From the NCBI RefSeq assembly GCF_000744105.1, contig NZ_JQLH01000001.1, positions 2,604,001 to 2,668,000 on the forward strand: a DNA stretch of 64,000 nt, given 5' to 3'. This stretch comes from Maribacter forsetii DSM 18668 (GTDB taxonomy: Bacteria; Bacteroidota; Bacteroidia; Flavobacteriales; Flavobacteriaceae). The number at the start of each line of letters is the position of its first letter. Position 1 is the stretch's first letter. Below the pieces are notes generated by a model. That model was given only the letters and a program-made list of their open reading frames with translations. It ran no database searches and was not told where the DNA came from. Positions 1 to 6,797 of this stretch are shown one piece after another. A program made the translations under genes and the position numbers.

Positions 1-1094
1 TTAAACTGTAATATGGATGCAACACTTTCAATACTACCAGCTGCAGCCAAACAATGACCCACCGAACCTTTAAATGAATTGATGTACGGAAAATCTTCAT
101 GTTCTCTGCCTAACGCTTTACTCCAATTTTCTATTTCTAGTCCGTCTTTAGATGTTGCGGTCAAATGTCCGTTAATAACATCTATATCAGATGCTTCAAT
201 TCCTGAATGGATTATGGCATTTCTAATACAACGTTGCACCGCCACACTATTTGGTGCGGTCATGGAACCTTGCCCAATTTGTCCGCCACTATTGATTTCT
301 CCTCCCAATACTTCCGCATAGATATGGGCACCGCGCTTTTCTGCGCTTTCCAAGGACTCTAATACCAGTGCTCCTGCTCCACTACCAGGTATGAATCCGC
401 CAGCTGTTGCGCTCATGGGTCTGCTTGCTTTTGTAGGGTTATCATTATAGCCTCTAGGCAGAATACGCATAGCATCAAAACCACCCCATACATACGGTCC
501 ACTATCACTACAACTACCTGTCAAGATAATTTCGGATTTCCCTTGACTAATACGGTCATAAGCCATTAGTATACCCTCGGTACCCGTGGTACATGCTGCG
601 GAGTTCGTGGTAACTTGATTTCCGCTACCTAATAAGCCGCCTAAATAGGCACTTATGCCGCTTGCCATAGTCTGTATTACCGAAGTACTGCCAAGTCTGC
701 GCACATTGCCCTCATCAATTAAATGAATGGCTTCCCTAAATTTATCAACTCCTAAAATGCCTGTTCCAAAAATGATTCCCTGGTCCCAACTTGGCTCATC
801 TGTTGTATTTTTCTCTAATCCGGCATCTTTCCAAGCATCCATTCCGGCAATTACACCATACACGATTCCCGTTGCATTCAGCCCTCTGCGCTCTAAAGGC
901 GTAAAGTAGTTATCAATGAGTTTATCTTTTACCAAAGGTTCTCCCGCTACTTGACAACCAAAACCAAGCTTCTCTAAATTTGGTTGATGCCGTAGTCCAC
1001 TTTTACCATCTAGCAAAGCATTTGTAAAATCAGTAAGTCCCACACCATTTGGCGCACATACTCCCAAACCCGTAATTACAACGCGTCTATTCAT
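1..1094 (-). CDS. Beta-ketoacyl-ACP synthase (FabF/KAS II-like), C-terminus beyond window
   Basis: Condensing enzyme of the thiolase fold, expected to elongate an ACP-bound acyl chain with malonyl-ACP. The translation begins MNRRVVITGLGVCAPNG, the usual FabF/KAS N-terminus. The catalytic cysteine lies in SAACTTGTEG (about residue 168). The two histidines are in NGHLTAT and SVGHCLAAAG, so the Cys-His-His triad is present. About 364 residues are visible and the end lies off the left edge. The ATG overlaps the stop of the upstream dehydratase by 8 nt (ATGAATAG), which indicates translational coupling. It is the last visible gene of the type III PKS operon. A role in making a dedicated acyl starter is inferred; a housekeeping FabF is less likely in this context. 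Confidence 0.88.
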   Translation of the reverse strand, partial: MNRRVVITGLGVCAPNGVGLTDFTNALLDGKSGLRHQPNLEKLGFGCQVAGEPLVKDKLIDNYFTPLERRGLNATGIVYGVIAGMDAWKDAGLEKNTTDEPSWDQGIIFGTGILGVDKFREAIHLIDEGNVRRLGSTSVIQTMASGISAYLGGLLGSGNQVTTNSAACTTGTEGILMAYDRISQGKSEIILTGSCSDSGPYVWGGFDAMRILPRGYNDNPTKASRPMSATAGGFIPGSGAGALVLESLESAEKRGAHIYAEVLGGEINSGGQIGQGSMTAPNSVAVQRCIRNAIIHSGIEASDIDVINGHLTATSKDGLEIENWSKALGREHEDFPYINSFKGSVGHCLAAAGSIESVASILQF

Positions 1095-1536
1095 TTGCTG
1101 TTCCTATCATGCCCGCTAAAACTCCTTTACAGACCAGTTTATCGTCTTCATTATACATTTTTACTTCACATTTTAATTTCTGAAATCTAAAGTAGACTAA
1201 CTCCGAAACCACCCTAACACGTTCACCAGGAAAAACAGGTTGCAAAAATTCCATTTGTGAGCTACTCATACCTATTGCCATATTCCCTATCTCAGACTCT
1301 TTTCCTAATAGATACATACCCAAACATACCAAACCGATTTGTGCACAACATTCGGTCAAAATCACTCCCGGTGTAACAGGATTGTTTTTGAAATGACCTT
1401 TATAAAAATCTGCATCGGGTGAAAACCTATAAGTACCCTCAGCACCTTTATCATCTACATGCAAAATCTCATTTACAAAAAGAAATGGTTCCGTGTAAGG
1501 CAATCTATTCAATATCCAATTATAAGACTCTTTCAT
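1087..1536 (-). CDS. 3-hydroxyacyl-ACP dehydratase, FabZ/hotdog fold
   Basis: A 149-residue protein of the FabA/FabZ hotdog family, which removes water from 3-hydroxyacyl-ACP. The signature GHFKNNPVTPGVILTE matches the FabZ active-site helix, giving catalytic His48 and Glu62. Its length is normal for FabZ. It lies 13 nt downstream of the SDR and overlaps the ketoacyl synthase start by 8 nt, so it belongs to a tightly coupled set. With the neighbouring synthase and enoyl-reductase-like SDR it would complete most of a fatty-acyl elongation cycle; a ketoreductase is not seen in the window. Substrate length is unknown. Confidence 0.85.
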   Translation of the reverse strand: MKESYNWILNRLPYTEPFLFVNEILHVDDKGAEGTYRFSPDADFYKGHFKNNPVTPGVILTECCAQIGLVCLGMYLLGKESEIGNMAIGMSSSQMEFLQPVFPGERVRVVSELVYFRFQKLKCEVKMYNEDDKLVCKGVLAGMIGTANE

Positions 1537-1549
1537 CAGCTGATAAATA

Positions 1550-2332
1550 TTACATCAAACTTTCGCCGCCATCAACTTTAATGACGGTTCCCGTAATCCA
1601 TTTTGCTTCATCCATAGTTAACAAATACACTGCATTTGCAACGTCTTCGGGCATAGTCAGTCTTTTCTGCGGATTTCTTTCTAATGCATTTTCTTTTATT
1701 CTCTCGTATCCGGGAATCATAGATAAAGACTTTGTCATGGTAATACCTGCTTGTATGCAGTTTGCCTTTATACCCATTGGCGCAAACTCCAAAGCAATAC
1801 TTCTGGTCAACGCCTCCAATGCTACTTTAGCCACGGAAACTGCACTATAATTTGGTAATGCTTTTGTATTCCCCTCACTTGTAAATGATATAATGCGAGA
1901 ATCATCAGCAAACAAACCAGCCATTGCCAGTGCTTTGGTCCAATCGTACAAACTCAACGCCATAGCATCAAAAGTTATCCTAAAATCGGTATCGACCAAA
2001 GTTGGTCTATTTTCTGAATACATGGGCTTCAACGTTCCTTTTGCAACGCTATGTATCATCACTTTTATCTGATGCCCTTCCGGTAACTGTTGCTGCATAT
2101 CTGAAATGATACCTGCGCGTTTATCGGCATTCAATACATCTACGTTCATTGCTATCAACTCATTACCGTAGGAGCGAATTTCATCAAAATCTTTTTCTAT
2201 CTCATCCATTACCGCACGGCGATCACGATGCATGATTATAATATGATAGCCATGACTTGCCAATTTCATTGCCGTAGCTAGACCAAGTCCACTACTTCCT
2301 CCTAATATTAAAGCCCAATAGGTATTTTTCAT
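1550..2332 (-). CDS. SDR oxidoreductase with YX6K active site, FabL/FabI-like enoyl-ACP reductase
   Basis: A 260-residue short-chain dehydrogenase. The NAD(P)-binding glycine motif is GGSSGLG (residues 11-17). The active site is Tyr162-x6-Lys169 in NYSAVSVAK, not the YxxxK of ketoreductases. That spacing is diagnostic of enoyl-ACP reductases (FabI, FabL). The surrounding sequence (KVALEALTRSIALEF and the terminal VDGGESLM) most resembles Bacillus FabL. It sits between the type III PKS and the FabZ-like gene in the same operon. The likely role is reducing the enoyl intermediate of a dedicated acyl chain. It could instead act on a polyketide intermediate. Confidence 0.78.
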   Translation of the reverse strand: MKNTYWALILGGSSGLGLATAMKLASHGYHIIIMHRDRRAVMDEIEKDFDEIRSYGNELIAMNVDVLNADKRAGIISDMQQQLPEGHQIKVMIHSVAKGTLKPMYSENRPTLVDTDFRITFDAMALSLYDWTKALAMAGLFADDSRIISFTSEGNTKALPNYSAVSVAKVALEALTRSIALEFAPMGIKANCIQAGITMTKSLSMIPGYERIKENALERNPQKRLTMPEDVANAVYLLTMDEAKWITGTVIKVDGGESLM

Positions 2333-2350
2333 AATTGCTCTTTGATTATA

Positions 2351-3406
2351 CTACCATTCTATCAATACCCGCTGTGCAGAGAAACCGGGACCAAAACTCA
2401 ATATCAATCCCTGCTCACCTGTTGCTATATCTTTTTCTAAAAAACGCTCTAAGACGTATAAAACAGTAGCACTGCTCATATTACCATAAAGACGTAATAC
2501 CTCACGGGTATCATCAATATTTTTACCCAGAGCACCAAATAGCGATTCTACCGTTTGTACTATTTTCTTTCCTCCGGGATGAAAAATTAAATGGTCCACT
2601 TTTTTGATATCACTTCCATACTTTTCTAAAAACGGATGTACAATATCACCAAAGTGATTAGAAATGGTTTCTGGTACAGCCGGATCAAGAATCATTTTTA
2701 AACCATGATTAGTTAAATCAAAACCCATCATTTGTGTAGCATCCTTAAAATGATACATTTCTTCTCCAATTATCTTGGGACCTACAGCATCTTGTTCTGA
2801 TGACAACAACACGCAAGCCGCACCATCACCGAAAATAGCTGCGCTCACCATATTTGCCATTGAATAGTCCTGTAACTGAAATGTTGCTGTGGGACTCTCA
2901 ACAGAAACCAATGCGATACGCTTACCAGGATTTGATTTTAAGAAGTTATGGGCATAAATAAGTCCTGATACTCCAGCTGCGCAACCCATTTCTGTTACAG
3001 GAAGCCTTACCACATCTTGCCGCATTCCCAATTCGTTTATTAAATAGGCATCTAAGGACGGAATCATAATACCCGTACAACTTACCGTAATAATATAATC
3101 AATGGAAGAAGCATCCCAATCACATTTCTTTAATGCGTTCCTGAGTACATTGGCACCCATGCGCTTAGCTTCCTTACTGTAAATTTTGTTTTTATCTTCA
3201 AAAGAAGTCGTTATGAATACGTCTTCAGGTGGCATAATAGAATACCGCTTATCTACAGCAGCACCCTCAAAAATCTTTACGACTTTTCTAGAGAAACGCT
3301 CCTCTTGTCCGCTTAGCCAGAATTCTACAAGTGGAATAATATCCTTGGTATCTTTAGAATACGGTGGCAGTTCTTTGGTAACACTAACAATTCTTGTATG
3401 ATTCAT
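2351..3406 (-). CDS. Type III polyketide synthase (chalcone/stilbene synthase superfamily)
   Basis: A 351-residue homodimeric-type condensing enzyme that extends acyl-CoA starters with malonyl-CoA and cyclises the product. The full triad is visible: Cys142 in TEMGCAAGVSG, His276 in LIFHPGGKK, and Asn309 in LYGNMSSATV. The C-terminal SFGPGFSAQRVL is the family's GFGPG loop. Length is typical of bacterial members. It is preceded 24 nt upstream by a methyltransferase and that by an FAD oxidoreductase, and followed by acyl-chain genes. This resembles the Streptomyces srsABC phenolic-lipid arrangement (PKS, methyltransferase, flavoprotein). Product class (alkylresorcinol, pyrone or other) cannot be read from sequence. 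Confidence 0.92.
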   Translation of the reverse strand: MNHTRIVSVTKELPPYSKDTKDIIPLVEFWLSGQEERFSRKVVKIFEGAAVDKRYSIMPPEDVFITTSFEDKNKIYSKEAKRMGANVLRNALKKCDWDASSIDYIITVSCTGIMIPSLDAYLINELGMRQDVVRLPVTEMGCAAGVSGLIYAHNFLKSNPGKRIALVSVESPTATFQLQDYSMANMVSAAIFGDGAACVLLSSEQDAVGPKIIGEEMYHFKDATQMMGFDLTNHGLKMILDPAVPETISNHFGDIVHPFLEKYGSDIKKVDHLIFHPGGKKIVQTVESLFGALGKNIDDTREVLRLYGNMSSATVLYVLERFLEKDIATGEQGLILSFGPGFSAQRVLIEW

Positions 3407-3430
3407 AGTTATTCTTAATCTTCAATCTAC

Positions 3431-4138
3431 CTATTTCTTTTTTAAAATCCATACATATCTAAAAGCCCATTTCCATTTAATGATATGAGATGCATTGGTA
3501 ACCTGGGTAGCAAAATGCTGTAATTCTTCTTTTTTAAAAGCCCTACGGATAGATAACAGTCCGTCTTTCTTTGCAATCTTCGTTTTAATGAAAAAGAAAC
3601 TGAATGCCTTAAATAAATAATAGGCAACGGGACTACGTTCCAAATCATTTATGACCACCCCTAATTTTGCGATATCTACAAACCGATTTACAAACTTAAT
3701 TACGCCTTCATCCGAAAAATGATGCAAGGTCAAAGTCGTCATTACCACATCAACATCCCATCCAGAAAAATCAGCACTTAAGATGTCTGTATTCAAGTAA
3801 CTAATCTCAGGGTAATCAGCCGAATATTGCTTTGCTAATTGTAAACCCTGTTCATTAAAATCTACACCAATCAACTTAAGGCTTACATTCCGCTTTTTTG
3901 CTTCTTCTGCTAGCTTTCTAAGCATAGTTCCTTCCGCACAACCCATATCTAAAATCGTATACGATTCTTTAATTTCCTTTTCAAGTAACTCAAATACAGC
4001 ATCTAAGGTAATACTATAGCCCCCAAGTAATTTATTTACCCTATTAATGTCTTGCAGTATCGTTTCCAACTCATTAGTGGTACCTGAAAAGGTATCCATA
4101 ATCTCCACTTCACTACTTCTTTGTGTAAAATCTACCAT
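3431..4138 (-). CDS. Class I SAM-dependent methyltransferase
   Basis: A 235-residue Rossmann-fold methyltransferase. SAM motif I is visible as ILDMGCAEGTML, followed by the acidic strand end LIGVDFNEQG and the motif DVVMTTLTLHHF. A C-terminal region rich in aromatic and basic residues (FKAFSFFFIKTKIAKK) may contact a lipid or the membrane. Its ATG shares one base with the stop of the FAD oxidoreductase (TAATG), so the two are translationally coupled. In this operon it most likely methylates the ring or a hydroxyl of the type III PKS product. C- versus O-methylation is not decidable here. Confidence 0.85.
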   Translation of the reverse strand: MVDFTQRSSEVEIMDTFSGTTNELETILQDINRVNKLLGGYSITLDAVFELLEKEIKESYTILDMGCAEGTMLRKLAEEAKKRNVSLKLIGVDFNEQGLQLAKQYSADYPEISYLNTDILSADFSGWDVDVVMTTLTLHHFSDEGVIKFVNRFVDIAKLGVVINDLERSPVAYYLFKAFSFFFIKTKIAKKDGLLSIRRAFKKEELQHFATQVTNASHIIKWKWAFRYVWILKKK

Positions 4139-5259
4139 TACGATATTAGTTCTCCATGGGTTTTAGATATAATAAACTTCAATAATGATTTCGATTTTCC
4201 GACGGATTTAATTCCCATGGATACTAATCTCTTATTTATTAAAATACTCTGTAATTTTCTACCGAACCACAAACGCTTACCAAAAGCTTTTGACCAAGCC
4301 TTTTTATAATCCATTTCCAAATCATTGCGATTATAACCAGATTCGTTAACATATTTTAAAATTAACTCTGAAGCTATTTTTGCACTATGAATAGCCATGG
4401 CCATACCATTACCACAAAGTGGATGAATAAGCCCAGCAGTATCGCCACACATTAGCATGTGATCTACCACATTATCTTTTTCGTCAAATGCGATTTGAGC
4501 AATGGTCATAGGTTTCTCAAAAACAGGAATTGCATTGGACAGAAACTCTTTTAAATATGGGTTCTCTGAAACCACAACGGTATTGAAATTTTGAATATCC
4601 TTGTATTTTTTAAAACTTTCATAATTAACTAGATAACAAAAATTAACCGCTCCGGTTTCCGTTTTTGAGAGTCCGCCATAACCACCATTAAAATTGTGTA
4701 AAGCCACTACATCCTCCTGAAAATCTTCAAGTTCATAATGTGCCTTAACCGCCAACCACGATTGCTTTTTCTTACTGAAGTCTCTATTTAAAGTTTTATC
4801 AATAACAGAACGTTTACCATAGGCACCTATGGCTATTTTAGAAGAATAGCATCCGGACTTAGTTTTGATAGTAAAAACGTCTCCCTTGAAAACTGTTTCA
4901 ATCACTTTTTCAAAATAAAACTGTACGCCAAGTTCCTGAGCTCTTAAGTATAACAATTGATCAAGCGCATATCTACTTATGCCAAATCCGCCCAAGGGTA
5001 AATCGGTCTCAGTTATATATCCGTCTGCTGTACTTATTTGAAATTGTGAAATATCTTTAGCCCCTTTAGCCTTTAGGTCTACTCCTAATCGTTTTAAATA
5101 CGGGTCAATTTCTTTAGATACATATTCACCACATACCTTATGATGTGGATATTGTTGCATTTCAATAACGGCGACATCCAATCCTTCCAAAACCAAGTGA
5201 ATAGCAGCAGTCAACCCTGCCAATCCACCTCCAATAATTAGTATGCCATGCTCTTTCAC
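4138..5259 (-). CDS. FAD-dependent oxidoreductase, geranylgeranyl-reductase/UbiH-like group
   Basis: A 373-residue flavoprotein. It has an N-terminal dinucleotide-binding motif GGGLAGLTAAIHL, the HHKVCGEYVS segment typical of the geranylgeranyl reductase/aromatic monooxygenase group, and a second FAD motif LMCGDTAGLIHPLCGNGMA. It is the first gene of the polyketide operon, directly downstream of a terminator belonging to the OmpA-like gene. Known relatives reduce isoprenoid double bonds or hydroxylate aromatic rings. Here ring hydroxylation or quinone formation on the type III PKS product is inferred. Alkyl-chain saturation is an alternative. Confidence 0.82.
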   Translation of the reverse strand: MKEHGILIIGGGLAGLTAAIHLVLEGLDVAVIEMQQYPHHKVCGEYVSKEIDPYLKRLGVDLKAKGAKDISQFQISTADGYITETDLPLGGFGISRYALDQLLYLRAQELGVQFYFEKVIETVFKGDVFTIKTKSGCYSSKIAIGAYGKRSVIDKTLNRDFSKKKQSWLAVKAHYELEDFQEDVVALHNFNGGYGGLSKTETGAVNFCYLVNYESFKKYKDIQNFNTVVVSENPYLKEFLSNAIPVFEKPMTIAQIAFDEKDNVVDHMLMCGDTAGLIHPLCGNGMAMAIHSAKIASELILKYVNESGYNRNDLEMDYKKAWSKAFGKRLWFGRKLQSILINKRLVSMGIKSVGKSKSLLKFIISKTHGELIS

Positions 5260-5281
5260 TGCATGGAAGTTACACCAAAAA

Positions 5282-5310
5282 CAAAAAAGCCCTGCAAATG
5301 CAAGGCTTTA
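5282..5310 (-). terminator. Rho-independent terminator after the OmpA-family gene
   Basis: On the minus strand AAGCCTTGCA pairs with TGCAGGGCTT (one mismatch) and is followed by a run of Ts. It lies between the end of the OmpA-like lipoprotein gene and the start of the FAD oxidoreductase, so the polyketide operon should have its own promoter in 5260-5285. I could not pick out a convincing -7 box there. Confidence 0.75.
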
Positions 5311-5340
5311 ATTTTAACTCAATACTAAAATTTGTATCTC

Positions 5341-6033
5341 TTAGTTGGTTTGCGTTTGTGCTTCTTGTTTTAAAGACTCACTTGCAACTATAGCCAACTC
5401 AACACGTCTGTTCTTAGCTTTACCAGCTGTAGTAGAATTATCACCTACTGGTTGTGTTTCACCATACCATTTTGTATCAAAACGGCTAGCATTTACTCCC
5501 TTACTTACTAAATAGTTAGTTACAGATTCTGCTCTTTGCTTAGACAGATTTAAATTATACTCGTCAGCTCCAGCACTATCCGTATGACCTTCTACTAAAA
5601 TATTGGATTGAGGATATTCTTTAAAAATACTTACCAATTTATCTAAAGTAGCTGCAGATGTACCTTGTACATTACTTTTGTTGGTATCAAAATACACACC
5701 GGCATCTTCATTAAAGGTAACATTAATACCTTCTCCCACACGTTTTACTTCTGCACCAGGAATTTCTTCTTCAATACGTTCTGCTTGACGGTCCATTCTA
5801 TTACCAATGTAACCACCAGCGGCACCACCAATAGCTGCTCCTAAAATTGCACCTAAAGCTGTATTGTTACCACTACCAACATTGTTTCCTAAAATACCAC
5901 CAATAACGGCACCACCAGATGCCCCTATAACAGCGCCTTTTTGTGTTTTATTTGCATTTTTAACTGTACTACAGCTCATTACCAAGGCAAGAGCAAGAAA
6001 GTAACTAGTTCTGCGTAATATCATTGTTTTCAT
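5341..6033 (-). CDS. OmpA-family lipoprotein with glycine-zipper region
   Basis: A 230-residue envelope protein. The signal peptide ends in a lipobox (LALVMSCS), predicting an outer-membrane lipoprotein. Residues about 30-80 form a Gly/Ala-rich glycine zipper (GAVIGASGGAVIGGILG). Residues about 110-220 form an OmpA C-terminal domain with NILVEGHTDSAGADEYN and LSKQRAESV, the peptidoglycan-binding core. It probably tethers the outer membrane to the cell wall. Its start is 27 nt downstream of the lipocalin-like gene, so the two are probably co-transcribed, and it ends at a clear terminator. Confidence 0.88.
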   Translation of the reverse strand: MKTMILRRTSYFLALALVMSCSTVKNANKTQKGAVIGASGGAVIGGILGNNVGSGNNTALGAILGAAIGGAAGGYIGNRMDRQAERIEEEIPGAEVKRVGEGINVTFNEDAGVYFDTNKSNVQGTSAATLDKLVSIFKEYPQSNILVEGHTDSAGADEYNLNLSKQRAESVTNYLVSKGVNASRFDTKWYGETQPVGDNSTTAGKAKNRRVELAIVASESLKQEAQTQTN

Positions 6034-6060
6034 ATGCTTAATTTAAATTTTAAGTAGGTT

Positions 6061-6540
6061 TTATTTTTTACTGAATTCGTAAATGACATTTATTGGTGTG
6101 CCTTCTACCATAACATTAGATTTTAAGGTCATAGCATTTTCGGTAAGGTTTTCAATATTTAATCGGTAACCTGCACCTCCAGAAATATCTTGATTTTTTT
6201 CGTTGATAAATTTGAACTGTAATTGGCTAGTGTAGTTCTCTTCACGCTCTACAACAGACCATCTAATGTAACGATCTCCACCGGTACAAAATGTTGATGG
6301 GGCAATTGTATAACGTCCCGTACTATTGTTGTCACGAAAGAACCACTCACTGCCTTCTAGGCAAATATCCTCTACATCATTGAATAATACCGCTTTTACA
6401 TTACCAGTATTCCCTTCAAATGAAACATTATTTAATGCCCAGGTGCCGCTTAATAGATTGCGCTTTGCTCTAGCGTCTTTAGACACTGAACATGAAAATG
6501 CTAAAAGAACAATACTAAAAAGCAAAATCATTTTTTTCAT
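6061..6540 (-). CDS. Lipocalin-like lipoprotein, function unknown
   Basis: A 159-residue protein with a lipoprotein signal peptide (ILLFSIVLLAFSCS). The mature part has alternating beta-strand character. The motif LLSGTWALNNVSFEG near the N-terminus resembles lipocalin-like domains common in Bacteroidota. No catalytic residues are recognised. It precedes the OmpA-like lipoprotein on the same strand and probably shares a transcript. Its 5' region contains an 11-bp inverted repeat (6574-6623). Function is not assignable. Confidence 0.75.
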   Translation of the reverse strand: MKKMILLFSIVLLAFSCSVSKDARAKRNLLSGTWALNNVSFEGNTGNVKAVLFNDVEDICLEGSEWFFRDNNSTGRYTIAPSTFCTGGDRYIRWSVVEREENYTSQLQFKFINEKNQDISGGAGYRLNIENLTENAMTLKSNVMVEGTPINVIYEFSKK

Positions 6541-6573
6541 AAGTAAATATTTAGGTTTGATTTATATACGTTA

Positions 6574-6623
6574 ATTGTCATTTGTTGGATGAAAAAAATC
6601 CATGTATTCGACCAAATGACAAT
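6574..6623. repeat. 11-bp inverted repeat with nested hairpin in the leader of the lipocalin-like gene
   Basis: ATTGTCATTTG (6574-6584) is perfectly repeated in inverse as CAAATGACAAT (6613-6623). Inside the loop TGGAT and ATCCA form a second small hairpin around an A-rich centre. A -7-like CATCTTTG lies just upstream on the minus strand (6632-6625). The structure would therefore fall at the start of the lipoprotein mRNA. It may be an operator or a 5' UTR structure. Confidence 0.55.
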
Positions 6624-6661
6624 GCAAAGATGTTGCTAAACATGCTAACCTTTTACCTCTT

Positions 6662-6786
6662 TTAACAAATTTGTTAACGGGTTTACTCAAGACGCGCTTT
6701 TATAATGCTTTGCGGCTTGCCAACCCAGTCGGAAGCCGTAGAAATTTTAACATTTGCTCTTTTAGTATGTATTATGGGTTAACCCA
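6662..6786. repeat. Cluster of palindromes between E1 and the lipoprotein gene
   Basis: Three inverted repeats lie in the otherwise empty spacer. They are a 16-bp perfect palindrome TTAACAAATTTGTTAA (6662-6677), a hairpin CGGCTT/AAGCCG (6713-6738), and a 12-bp palindrome TGGGTTAACCCA (6775-6786). They sit just downstream of the E1 gene. They may serve in transcription termination or as protein-binding sites; no T-run typical of an intrinsic terminator follows them. Confidence 0.45.
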
Positions 6787-6797
6787 AGGCAGTTTAA

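Noticed and set aside
1419..1850. Open frame on the plus strand across the FabZ-like and SDR genes
   Set aside because: It is antisense to two genes with clear active sites, has no family pattern, and no promoter was seen.
1..5259. Flexirubin or aryl-polyene cluster
   Set aside because: KAS and dehydratase are shared, but these pathways do not use a type III PKS, and no tyrosine ammonia-lyase or aryl-polyene markers are in the window.
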